Shown here in pieces: positions 8,112 through 14,874 of a stretch of DNA of 16,498 nucleotides (positions within the stretch are counted from its first letter, which is position 1; every line of letters starts with the position of its first letter). The notes under the pieces are model-generated. The model was given only the letters and a program-made list of their open reading frames with translations, was not told where the DNA came from and did not search any database. The position numbers were made by a program, and so were the translations under genes. This DNA is from Gammaproteobacteria bacterium (lineage in GTDB: Bacteria > Pseudomonadota > Gammaproteobacteria > Pseudomonadales > Halieaceae): the NCBI GenBank assembly GCA_029859085.1, contig JAOUDU010000010.1, positions 1 through 16,498 on the forward strand, in the 5' to 3' direction.

Positions 8112-8141
8112 TTGTAAATATAGAATTCTATTGTATATATT
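8112..8141 (+). promoter_or_regulatory. Candidate promoter of the IclR regulator and short-chain dehydrogenase
   Basis: TTGTAA at 8112-8117 and TATATT at 8136-8141 are separated by 18 bases in an AT-rich island inside GC-rich DNA. Transcription would begin about 45 bases before the chosen IclR start. The spacer contains the palindrome at 8120-8131, fitting autoregulation. Confidence 0.5.
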
Positions 8142-8144
8142 GAA
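8117..8144 (-). promoter_or_regulatory. Candidate promoter of operon B
   Basis: On the minus strand TTCAAT (8144-8139) and TATATT (8122-8117) are separated by 16 bases. The element overlaps the opposite-facing IclR promoter almost completely, so the two would exclude one another or be switched by one bound protein. It would leave a leader of roughly 100 bases before the ligase gene. Confidence 0.45.
8120..8131. promoter_or_regulatory. Perfect 12-base palindrome, candidate IclR operator
   Basis: ATAGAATTCTAT reads the same on both strands. It lies in the spacer of both divergent promoter candidates, next to an IclR gene. IclR-family operators are often short palindromes with GAA/TTC arms, which this resembles. 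Assignment is by position and symmetry only. Confidence 0.42.
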
Positions 8145-8199
8145 CAGTCCGGATCAGCGAACCACGGGAAACTGCGACCATGACCAACAGGTGTCCGCC

Positions 8200-9018
8200 A
8201 TGACGGGGAAATTGCAAAATTCCTCCCGGGACCGTGAACTGGCAAATACCCTGAAAACGAGCAAGGCACCGGCGATATCCCGGGCGGCGGCCATACTGCG
8301 CCTGTTGGGTAAAAGCGATACCCCGATGGGGCTGCAAGCCATCGCCCGGGCGCTGGGACTGGTGCCCAGTACCTGTCTTTACGTGCTCAGGGCCCTGGTC
8401 ACCGAAGAGTTTGTCGCCTTCGACCCCGACACCAAGCGCTATTCCCTGGAGGCCGGGGTGCTCACCCTCGCGCGGCAGTGGCTGAGGCGCAACCAGTTTA
8501 CCGACCTCGCCCAGCCCGCGCTGGACCGCATCAGCCAGGCCTTCGATGTGACAATGCTCGGGGTGCATATCGTCGGCCTCGAGCACATCATCGTGGTCGC
8601 GGTGTCCCAGTCCGGCAACAACTTCCAGCTCAGTGCCCAGATCGGCAGTCGCTTCCCGGCGCTGATCAGCGCAACGGGGAGGTGCATAGCCGCATTCGGG
8701 GAGCATTCCGAGGCCGAGCTGGAGGCCAGGTTCAGTACCCTGCGCTGGGACGATCCGCCGACCTTCGCCCAGTGGCGATCGCAGGTTGAGCAGACCCGGG
8801 CCCGGGGATTTGCGCTGGATGCCGGCAATTACATATCCGGCGTGACCGTGGTCGCGGCGCCTGTATGGAAGACCCGCGCCCAACTGAGTCACGCCCTCGT
8901 GGCGATCGGTATCGGCAGCGCGGTCACGCGAGCAGGGTTGCCGGCGCTGCAGGATGCGCTGCTGGCGGCTGCGCAAACACTATCCAATCAACTCTGCGGT
9001 GATGTATCACCGGCTTGA
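8200..9018 (+). CDS. IclR-family transcriptional regulator
   Basis: The 272-residue protein has the IclR plan. A winged helix-turn-helix at about 27-83 contains 'GLQAIARALGLVPSTCLYVLRALV' split over helices and a wing 'FDPDTKRYSLEAG'. A GAF-like effector-binding domain follows at about 100-268, including 'QIGSRFPALISATGR' and 'RARGFALDAGNYISGV'. These proteins bind small aromatic or organic acids and control divergent catabolic operons. I chose ATG at 8200, preceded by CAGG eight bases upstream. An in-frame GTG at 8191 would add three residues. The open frame extends back to 8059 but crosses the promoter region, so that part is not counted. Divergent from operon B and followed 16 bases later by the short-chain dehydrogenase. 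Likely regulator of both; effector unknown. Confidence 0.92.
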   Translation: MTGKLQNSSRDRELANTLKTSKAPAISRAAAILRLLGKSDTPMGLQAIARALGLVPSTCLYVLRALVTEEFVAFDPDTKRYSLEAGVLTLARQWLRRNQFTDLAQPALDRISQAFDVTMLGVHIVGLEHIIVVAVSQSGNNFQLSAQIGSRFPALISATGRCIAAFGEHSEAELEARFSTLRWDDPPTFAQWRSQVEQTRARGFALDAGNYISGVTVVAAPVWKTRAQLSHALVAIGIGSAVTRAGLPALQDALLAAAQTLSNQLCGDVSPA

Positions 9019-9034
9019 AAATAGGGGCAGGCAA

Positions 9035-9814
9035 ATGCAAACAGGCTCAGCGGTAGCTGGAATGTTCAGTCTCGAAGGCAGGATCGCAGTTGTTACCGGT
9101 GGCGCAACCGGTATTGGCGCGGGCATTACCACGGTGTTGGCGGAAGCGGGCGCCACGGTGGTGATAGCGGATATCGATGAGGCAAGTGCCAGGCGCCAGG
9201 TTGCCCTGTTGACCGGTGCCGGTCACTCAGCGGGCGCCGTGCAGGTCGATCTTGCCGACGAGGCGTCGATTGTGCGCGCCTGCGAGGAAGTGGTCGACAC
9301 CTTCGGCGATCCCTGGATACTGGTGAACAATGCCGGCCTGCAGGACCGTGAGTTACTGCTGGAATCCACCGCTTCACAGTGGGACCGGATGAACGCTGTC
9401 AACGCGCGCGGTCCCTTCCTGATGACCCGCGAAATCGCCAGGGTGATGGCCGCGGCAGGCGAGGGCGGGCGAATCGTCAATATCGCCTCGGCCGCCCTCG
9501 TGGGTTCCGTCGTCAGGGGTCTCGTGGCCTACACGGCTTCGAAAGGAGCGGTATTGGGCATGAGCCAGGCGAGTGCGTTCGAGCTGGCCGAACATAAAAT
9601 CACCGTGAACACGGTTCTGCCCGGCGGGGTGGCGACACCCGGCGCTATCGCCGCTACAGGGCCGGTACCGGAGGGGCCGGCGCGGCGAACGCCGCCGCTG
9701 GGCCGGTGTGAGCCTCGCGATATCGCCGCCGCTGTCTGCTTCTTTGCAACGCCTGCGGCGCGCTATATCACCAACCAGGTGATCGCCGTGGACGGGGGTT
9801 TCACGGTTTCCTGA
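9035..9814 (+). CDS. Short-chain dehydrogenase/reductase (classical SDR)
   Basis: This 259-residue protein is a classical SDR, an NAD(P)-dependent alcohol dehydrogenase or ketoreductase. TGGATGIG (21-28) binds the cofactor, and Asp46 at the end of the second strand ('VVIADID') favours NAD(H). 'VNNAG' is at 97-101. The catalytic set is Asn123, Ser152, Tyr166 and Lys170 ('AYTASKGAV'). The C-terminal 'NQVIAVDGGF' is typical. I chose ATG at 9035, which has AGGGG seven bases upstream; ATGs at 9002 and 9062 lack such a site. It follows the IclR stop by 16 bases, so the two are co-transcribed. It probably oxidises a hydroxyl made in the pathway, for example a 3-hydroxyacyl-CoA or ring alcohol. Its 3' end overlaps that of the opposing SnoaL gene. 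Confidence 0.92.
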   Translation: MQTGSAVAGMFSLEGRIAVVTGGATGIGAGITTVLAEAGATVVIADIDEASARRQVALLTGAGHSAGAVQVDLADEASIVRACEEVVDTFGDPWILVNNAGLQDRELLLESTASQWDRMNAVNARGPFLMTREIARVMAAAGEGGRIVNIASAALVGSVVRGLVAYTASKGAVLGMSQASAFELAEHKITVNTVLPGGVATPGAIAATGPVPEGPARRTPPLGRCEPRDIAAAVCFFATPAARYITNQVIAVDGGFTVS

Positions 9815-10205
9815 AATCCGTCCGCAACCGGGTCAGTTTGAGCCTGCTGATGTACCAGGCGCCGTCAATTTTGGCATAGCTCTCGTGGTAGTGGCCGTAG
9901 CCGTGCAGTTCCCTCCCGTCCGACCAGCGCAGCATGTCTTCCATGGCCCAGATCCCCTGGGCAGTGGTTGCCGACGTCAGCTCGATTTCCGGCATATGGC
10001 CATGGTGTACCGAGATCACGCCGGCGAGGGTCTGCTGCAAAAAGGACATGAATTCGTCCGCCCCGGTTATTACGGTGCCGCCTGAATCAGTAGTGTCCAC
10101 GACGACGTCATCGCTGAACACCCGGCGCATCGAAGCCCAATCCCTGGTGTCCATCGTGCGGAAGTAGCGCGCCTTGAGTTGCCTGATCGCCTCGATGTCG
10201 CTCAT
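9801..10205 (-). CDS. SnoaL-like (NTF2-fold) protein, possible BaiE-type CoA-ester dehydratase
   Basis: This 134-residue protein has the cone-shaped SnoaL/NTF2 fold pattern. It opens with 'DIEAIRQLKARYFRTMD' and continues with 'SVHHGHMPEIEL' and 'YAKIDGAWYISRL'. Compared with my memory of the bile-acid 7alpha-dehydratase BaiE, it runs nearly colinear. Tyr14, Asp19 and His67 match the BaiE catalytic Tyr30, Asp35 and His83 with a constant offset of 16. A dehydratase or isomerase of a cyclic hydroxyacyl-CoA is therefore a reasonable guess, but many SnoaL-type proteins share this plan. The ATG at 10205 overlaps the hydratase stop as ATGA, indicating translational coupling. The frame continues upstream into the hydratase gene but that part is not protein-like. 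The 3' end overlaps the opposing short-chain dehydrogenase by 14 bases. It is the last gene of operon A. Confidence 0.82.
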   Translation of the reverse strand: MSDIEAIRQLKARYFRTMDTRDWASMRRVFSDDVVVDTTDSGGTVITGADEFMSFLQQTLAGVISVHHGHMPEIELTSATTAQGIWAMEDMLRWSDGRELHGYGHYHESYAKIDGAWYISRLKLTRLRTDFRKP

Positions 10206-10972
10206 GACCAGCCCTTCCACTGCGGGCGCCGCTTTTCGGCAAATGCCCTGGGACCCTCCTGGGCGTCCTCGCTGTTGTAACACAGTTCGGAGGCGTGCCG
10301 GGCCGCCGCGAGGGCGGCCGAGCGGCCCATCTCGGTAGAGAGCATCACGGTCTCGCGCGCGGCGCGCACCGACAGCGGCGCGCCGTCGAGAATCTCGGCG
10401 GCGAGGGCGAGGGCGGTGTCCATCAGCTCGCCCGGCTCGGCCAGTCGGTTGACCAGGCCGATTTCGTAGGCCCGCTGCGCCGTTATCGGTTTGCCGGTGA
10501 GGAGGATCTCCATCATGATCCGCTGCGGAATCATGTGAATCAGGGGCGAGGCCCAGGGTGAACTCCGGCCCACCTTCACTTCGGTCACCGCGAATTTCGC
10601 GCTGCTGCTGGCGACGCACAGGTCGCAGGCCTGGGCGATCATCCAGCCACCCGCGAATGCGACGCCGTTGACCGCGGCGATGGTGGGTTTGGACAACTCT
10701 ATCGTGTCGTAGGGCAGCGGGAACATGTCCCTGGGCGGCACCTTCATCCCGGTGTCCACCATCTCCTTGAGATCACCGCCGGCACAGAAGGCCTTTTCCC
10801 CGGCGCCGGTGAGGATGGCGATGCGCAGTGCCGGGTCGCGCTCAAACCGGTCCCAGGCCTGGAAAAGCCCGGCGCGAATTTCCCTGCTGAGCGCATTGCG
10901 CGTCTCGGGTCGGTTCAGGGTAATGATGGCGATGCCATCATCCCTGGGGTCGAACAGTACCGCGTCAGACAT
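10202..10972 (-). CDS. Enoyl-CoA hydratase/isomerase family protein
   Basis: The 256-residue protein is a crotonase-fold enzyme. Oxyanion-hole segments are 'CAGGDL' (63-68) and 'AFAGG' (105-109), with family N-terminus 'IITLNRPETRNALS' and C-terminal 'GPRAFAEKRRPQW'. Of the two catalytic Glu residues of rat enoyl-CoA hydratase (144 and 164), the second is kept as Glu131 ('VTEVKVG') but the first is Met111 ('AGGWMIA'). It may therefore be an isomerase, a hydrolase-like member or another crotonase variant rather than a normal hydratase. ATG at 10972 has AGGAG seven bases upstream. It follows acyl-CoA dehydrogenase by 33 bases and its stop overlaps the SnoaL start, so it acts in the same CoA-thioester route. 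Fold certain, reaction uncertain. Confidence 0.9.
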   Translation of the reverse strand: MSDAVLFDPRDDGIAIITLNRPETRNALSREIRAGLFQAWDRFERDPALRIAILTGAGEKAFCAGGDLKEMVDTGMKVPPRDMFPLPYDTIELSKPTIAAVNGVAFAGGWMIAQACDLCVASSSAKFAVTEVKVGRSSPWASPLIHMIPQRIMMEILLTGKPITAQRAYEIGLVNRLAEPGELMDTALALAAEILDGAPLSVRAARETVMLSTEMGRSAALAAARHASELCYNSEDAQEGPRAFAEKRRPQWKGWS

Positions 10973-11005
10973 GGCTGGTCTCCTGGATAATAACGCTTGT
11001 CCCGG

Positions 11006-12172
11006 TCAGTAGGACTTGGGCAGCCCCAGCACCTTCTCGGCCAGGAAGTTCAATATCATATGCGGGCTCACCGGCGCGATGCGCGGTATCAGGATTTCCC
11101 GCAGGTAGCGCTCGATATGATACTCCTGGGCGTAACCCATGCCACCCAGGGTCAGCATCGCCGTATGGCAGGCCTCGAAACCGGCCTCGGCGGCCAGGTA
11201 TTTACCGGTGTTCGCCTCGACGCCACAGTCCAGCCCCTTGTCGAACAGGGCCGCGGCCTTCATCACCATCAGGTTGGCGGCCTCGACCTGGGCCCAGCAC
11301 TTCGCCAGCGGGTGCTGGATTCCCTGGTTCATGCCGATGGGGCGGTCGAACACGATCCGCTCCCGGGCATAGCGCGCCGCCCGCTGGATTGCGACCCGGC
11401 CCAGGCCGACCGCTTCGGCGCCGAGCAATATGCGTTCCGGGTTGAAGCCGTGGAGGATGATCTTGAAGCCGTCCCCCTCGGCGCCGATGCGATCCTCTTC
11501 GGGAATCCACAGGTCCGAGATAAACAGCATGTTGGAATCCACCGCATGCCGGCCCATCTTGTGGATCAGCCGGATCTCGATTTTGGAGCGGTCGAGATCG
11601 GTGAAAAACAGTGAAAGCCCGTCGGTCTTGCGCTTGACATCCTCCAGCGGCGTGGTGCGCGCGAGTATCATCATCTTGTTCGCGACCTGGGCCACCGAGA
11701 TCCAAATCTTCTCGCCGTTTACCAGGTAGCCGCCATCGCGCTTCTGCGCGCGGGTCTTCAGTTTGGTGGTGTCGAGGCCGATATTCGGTTCGGTCACAGC
11801 GAAGCAGATGCGGTCCTCGCCGCTGAGGACCGGCGGTATCATCCGCTGCTTCTGCTCATGGCTACCGAACAGTGCAACCGGTTGCATGCTGAACACCGGG
11901 CCGTGGATGCTGGAGGCCGCGGCCATGCCCCCGCCGGATTCGGCGACGGCCTGCATCATGATTGCGGCCTCGGTAATGCCAAGGCCGGATCCGCCGACCT
12001 CCTCGGGCATCGCAATGCCGAGCCAGCCGGACTCGGCCATCGACTTGTGGAAGTCGGACGGGAACACCCCGTCCCGGTCCCGTTCCAGCCAGTACTCGTC
12101 GGGAAAACGCGAGCAGTGCTTCAGCACCGTTTCCCGGATATTTTGTTGCTCTTCGGTGAGAGACAGATCCAC
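11006..12172 (-). CDS. Acyl-CoA dehydrogenase (FAD)
   Basis: The 388-residue protein has the full acyl-CoA dehydrogenase plan: an N-terminal helical domain, the FAD/substrate strand 'FAVTEPNIGLDTTKLKTRA' (124-142), 'GEKIWISVAQVANKMMILAR' (153-172), and the C-terminal helices with 'ERIVFDRPIG' and 'TLGGMGYAQEYHIERYLRE'. The position of the medium-chain enzyme's catalytic Glu376 is Pro367 here. Glu246 in 'NPERILLGAEAVG' matches the alternative base of isovaleryl-CoA and long-chain dehydrogenases and is the likely base. It should introduce an alpha,beta double bond into an acyl-CoA, passing electrons to electron-transfer flavoprotein. The start is GTG with AAGGAG seven bases upstream. It lies 39 bases after the CoA-transferase. 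Branched or alicyclic substrates are inferred from the Glu position. Confidence 0.93.
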   Translation of the reverse strand: MDLSLTEEQQNIRETVLKHCSRFPDEYWLERDRDGVFPSDFHKSMAESGWLGIAMPEEVGGSGLGITEAAIMMQAVAESGGGMAAASSIHGPVFSMQPVALFGSHEQKQRMIPPVLSGEDRICFAVTEPNIGLDTTKLKTRAQKRDGGYLVNGEKIWISVAQVANKMMILARTTPLEDVKRKTDGLSLFFTDLDRSKIEIRLIHKMGRHAVDSNMLFISDLWIPEEDRIGAEGDGFKIILHGFNPERILLGAEAVGLGRVAIQRAARYARERIVFDRPIGMNQGIQHPLAKCWAQVEAANLMVMKAAALFDKGLDCGVEANTGKYLAAEAGFEACHTAMLTLGGMGYAQEYHIERYLREILIPRIAPVSPHMILNFLAEKVLGLPKSY

Positions 12173-12179
12173 GGTAGGA

Positions 12180-12185
12180 CTCCTT
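12180..12185 (-). promoter_or_regulatory. Strong ribosome binding site fixing a GTG start (acyl-CoA dehydrogenase)
   Basis: AAGGAG on the minus strand lies seven bases before the GTG at 12172, in the 39-base gap after the CoA-transferase. It settles a non-ATG start. Confidence 0.7.
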
Positions 12186-12211
12186 ATGTGCTTGAAACGT
12201 TCACCTGCAAC

Positions 12212-13375
12212 TCAAACCGGGGCTGGTTTGCCGCCACCCAGCCCGAGTTCCTCGAGCACTTCCTGCGTATGGGCGCCGAGGGTCGGGGCGGGGCCCTGGA
12301 CGTGCCCCGGGGTTTGCGAAAACCAGGTGGGGACACCGGGGAAGCGCACCGGGCCGTTGGGTGTTTCCACGGTTTCAAAAAAGCCCACAGCGTTAAGGTG
12401 CGGGTTGTCGAACAACTCGTCGAGGCTGCGCAGCGGCGCTGCCGGTATGTCGAGGGAGCGCAGCAGCTCCAGCCACTCCCCGGTTGTGCGCTCCAGGAAG
12501 GTCTCTGCCAGCCGGGCGTACACGGTGTCGATCTGCCGCGCGCGCTGCTCCAGGGTGGCGTAGTGGTCCCCCGCCCATACCGGTTGCACGGCAGCAACGA
12601 AGGCCGACCACTGCTTGTCGTTGTACACCAGTGCCGAAATCTGGCCATCCCTGGTGCGGTAGGGTCGCCGGTTGGGCGCCACCACCCGGGGATAGGCCGC
12701 GGGCCCCAGGGGCGGGCTGAACAGGGCGCCGTTGGCGTGTTCCACCAGCATGAACGAGGCCATGGTCTCGAACATGCTGACCTCCACCTCCTGACCCTCG
12801 CCGCTGCGCTCGCGGTGAAACAGCGCCATCATGGTCGCGTAAACCGCGGTCAGTGCCGACACCTTGTCGGCGATGATGGTGCCGACGTAGTTGGACTGCC
12901 CGGTCAGCATCTCCTGGGCAATCGGCAGCCCGCACTCAGCCTGTATGGTGTCGTCGTAGGCGGTCAGGTCCCGGTCGGGACCGCGCCGGCCGTAGCCATA
13001 GCAGTTGGTATAGACAATCGCCGGGTTGATCGCGACGACGTCCTCGTAGCTGAATCCCAGCCCGGCTATCGCCCTGGCGCGCATCGAGTGGATAAAAACG
13101 TCCGCAGTCCTGACCAGCTCCCGCAACGCGGTCACGCCCTCGTCGGAGCGCAGGTCGAGCACGACACTGCGCTTGCCGCGATTGACATTGACGAACACCC
13201 CGCTCATTCCCGGTTCCGGTGCAACCGAGATATAGCGGGTATTGTCACCCGCCGGCGGCTCGATCTTGATCACGTCCGCACCCATGTCGGCCATGATCTG
13301 GGTACAGTACGGCCCCATCACCATTGCGGTGAGGTCAATGATACGCACGCCGGCCAGCGGCCCCCGGGATTTCAT
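12212..13375 (-). CDS. Class III CoA-transferase (CaiB/BaiF family), operon A copy
   Basis: This 387-residue protein is a second CaiB/BaiF-family CoA-transferase. 'GVRIIDLTAMVMGPYCTQIMAD' spans the N-terminal Rossmann part, followed by 'GADVIKIEPPAGDNTR' (32-47), 'VNVNRGKRSVVLDLRSDEG' (62-80) and 'YTNCYGYGRRGPDRD' (122-136). Asp170 ('TIIADKVSAL') is at the catalytic Asp position, and 'RSGEGQEVEVSMFE' follows. I chose ATG at 13375, which has AAGGA nine bases upstream; the longer frame back to 13528 overlaps the Rieske gene and has no family similarity. It follows Rieske 2 closely, with a mini-ORF linking the two. It would swap CoA onto the Rieske product or the starting acid. Only distantly similar to the operon B copy by eye. 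Confidence 0.92.
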   Translation of the reverse strand: MKSRGPLAGVRIIDLTAMVMGPYCTQIMADMGADVIKIEPPAGDNTRYISVAPEPGMSGVFVNVNRGKRSVVLDLRSDEGVTALRELVRTADVFIHSMRARAIAGLGFSYEDVVAINPAIVYTNCYGYGRRGPDRDLTAYDDTIQAECGLPIAQEMLTGQSNYVGTIIADKVSALTAVYATMMALFHRERSGEGQEVEVSMFETMASFMLVEHANGALFSPPLGPAAYPRVVAPNRRPYRTRDGQISALVYNDKQWSAFVAAVQPVWAGDHYATLEQRARQIDTVYARLAETFLERTTGEWLELLRSLDIPAAPLRSLDELFDNPHLNAVGFFETVETPNGPVRFPGVPTWFSQTPGHVQGPAPTLGAHTQEVLEELGLGGGKPAPV

Positions 13376-13419
13376 GCGACCGGGTCCTTCCCGGCGATGA
13401 TCATGGTTGCGGCCGCCAT
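13372..13419 (-). CDS. Possible 15-codon mini-ORF linking Rieske 2 and CoA-transferase
   Basis: On the minus strand the Rieske 2 stop overlaps a new ATG as TGATG. That frame encodes MAAATMIIAGKDPVA, and its TGA overlaps the CoA-transferase ATG as ATGA. AGGAG lies eight bases before the mini-ORF ATG, inside the last codons of the Rieske gene. The arrangement would let ribosomes pass from one gene to the next by stop/start re-initiation. No function for the peptide is claimed, and chance is possible in a 43-base gap. Confidence 0.35.
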   Translation of the reverse strand: MAAATMIIAGKDPVA

Positions 13420-14792
13420 CAATTATTCTCCTGCAGCTTGCCCGGGCTGCCTGTGCCCATGTATTCGGCCAGGTTGCGGTGCAGGTTGGCGGTGGCCCGC
13501 TCCATGTAGGGGTTGGGTTTCGGGCCACTGAAGCCGGCCGACTTCATGCCCTGCTGGACCGCGGCCATGTTGGAGAAATCCTGCGACAGTACGTAGCACC
13601 AGGCTTCCGCGGTTGCCGGGCTGTACTCCCACTCGGTCACCGGCTCCTCGCCGGGCGGGAACAACTCGTACACCGCGGCTTCGAAAATACATTTGTCGGG
13701 ATCGTCGCCGTAGGGGCGGGCGCTGTAGCAAAGGGAATTGTTGACGGCGTGCCCGATCTGGAAGTTCGGGAAGATCTGCCAGGCGGTGCCGCTCGCGCCG
13801 ACATGCTTCGGGTCGACCGTGGGCCAGATCACACCGCGCGCGGCGTCGTCGCGTCGCGCCGAGGTCAGCCAGTGCATAAGCACCTCGCCGGCCGGGGTTC
13901 CCTCGGGCAACTCGTCCACCAGCCGCAGCGCGGCGTTCACCAGTGTCTGGGTGGTATTGGTATTGGCTTTTTCCCATGTATAGACCTGCATTTCAGCGGT
14001 GGAGATGCGGGGGTCGGCGTTGGTGCCCACCCGCAGCTTCGCGGACTGGTTCTCATCCATTCCCTTGGGCGCTTCGTAGCCGATATTGCTGTGCCTGCCC
14101 TGTACCCGGGCCCAGCCGCGAAACTCGCCGTACTTGTTGAATTCCGGGTGTGTGGTCGCCACATGGTAGGTCTCGTTGAACGCTTCCAGGGCGACCTTCC
14201 AGTTGCAGTCGAAGATTCCCCACTTGCGCCAGCGGCAGCGCATATTCTGCAGTTCAAACGGATCGAGCATGCTGGCGGCAGGTTCGAGGTAGTCGCGCAG
14301 GGGTTCGCAATCCGGGTCCATGTTGATCCAGAGCCAGCCGCCCCAGGTGTCTATGTTCACTTTTTTAAGGCCTGAACACTCCGCGGTAAGCGCGCCCTGC
14401 CAGTCCTCCTTGTGTGGTATATGGGTGTTTTCCCCCTCGAGGTTGTAGCGCCAGCCGTGGTAGGCGCAGACAAACTGGGGCTTGCGGCCCCTGGCATTGC
14501 GCGCGCCCTCGGGTGTGTCGACCAGCCGGCGTCCCCGGTGCGGGCACACATTGTGGTAGGCCCTGATCGTATCGGCCGCCGCGCGCACGATCAGGATCGT
14601 GTCATGCAGGACGTTGAAGGTGATGTAGTTGCCGACCTCCGGGATATCCTCCACGCGGCCGGCCTGCAGCCACACCTTGCGCCACAGTTTTTCACCCTCG
14701 GCCCTCGCGTACTCTCGCGAGACATACGCTTCTGCCGAATAGGTTACCGGTTCAGACAGGTTTTCCTGCCCCGGGTCGGCGTCTTTACTCAT
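13419..14792 (-). CDS. Rieske non-heme iron oxygenase, alpha subunit (copy 2)
   Basis: The 457-residue protein is a paralogue of Rieske 1 with the same metal ligands at the same numbers: Cys83, His85, Cys109 and His112 for the [2Fe-2S] cluster, and His210 and His215 ('ETYHVATTH') plus probably Asp405 ('QDFSNMA') for the catalytic iron. The bridging acid is again Glu207. The N-terminal alignment is gap-free for more than 200 residues. The region after residue 225 differs most, which suggests a changed substrate pocket. I chose ATG at 14792, five bases from a perfect AGGAGG; the frame upstream to 14858 is not family-like. It is the first gene of operon A, divergent from the GntR regulator and followed by a CoA-transferase. 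No beta subunit, ferredoxin or reductase lies in the window. Substrate unknown. Confidence 0.93.
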   Translation of the reverse strand: MSKDADPGQENLSEPVTYSAEAYVSREYARAEGEKLWRKVWLQAGRVEDIPEVGNYITFNVLHDTILIVRAAADTIRAYHNVCPHRGRRLVDTPEGARNARGRKPQFVCAYHGWRYNLEGENTHIPHKEDWQGALTAECSGLKKVNIDTWGGWLWINMDPDCEPLRDYLEPAASMLDPFELQNMRCRWRKWGIFDCNWKVALEAFNETYHVATTHPEFNKYGEFRGWARVQGRHSNIGYEAPKGMDENQSAKLRVGTNADPRISTAEMQVYTWEKANTNTTQTLVNAALRLVDELPEGTPAGEVLMHWLTSARRDDAARGVIWPTVDPKHVGASGTAWQIFPNFQIGHAVNNSLCYSARPYGDDPDKCIFEAAVYELFPPGEEPVTEWEYSPATAEAWCYVLSQDFSNMAAVQQGMKSAGFSGPKPNPYMERATANLHRNLAEYMGTGSPGKLQENN

Positions 14793-14797
14793 CTTTT

Positions 14798-14803
14798 CCT
14801 CCT
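14798..14803 (-). promoter_or_regulatory. Perfect Shine-Dalgarno before Rieske 2
   Basis: AGGAGG on the minus strand lies five bases before the ATG at 14792. It decides this start over an in-frame one at 14858. Confidence 0.75.
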
Positions 14804-14874
14804 GTATACGGGTTGCCAGCCGGGACCGCCCGGGCCTGGCGGGATGCCCCCGCGTCATTGTGCTTCATGGAATA

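Noticed and set aside
8059..8199. N-terminal extension of the IclR reading frame
   Set aside because: The extension runs through the AT-rich promoter island and operator palindrome and has no family similarity; a supported ATG is at 8200.
11858..13531. A 557-codon plus-strand open frame opposite the CoA-transferase and acyl-CoA dehydrogenase
   Set aside because: It is antisense to two clear genes, spans their gap, has low-complexity composition and no recognisable motif. Such frames are common opposite GC-rich genes.
13407..14375. A 322-codon plus-strand open frame opposite Rieske 2
   Set aside because: Shadow of a gene with all metal ligands in place; no family-like sequence.
14839..14853. 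Hairpin GCGGG/CCCGC in the leader of operon A
   Set aside because: The five-pair stem with no T-run is too short to call a terminator or riboswitch, and it has no partner structure that I could find.
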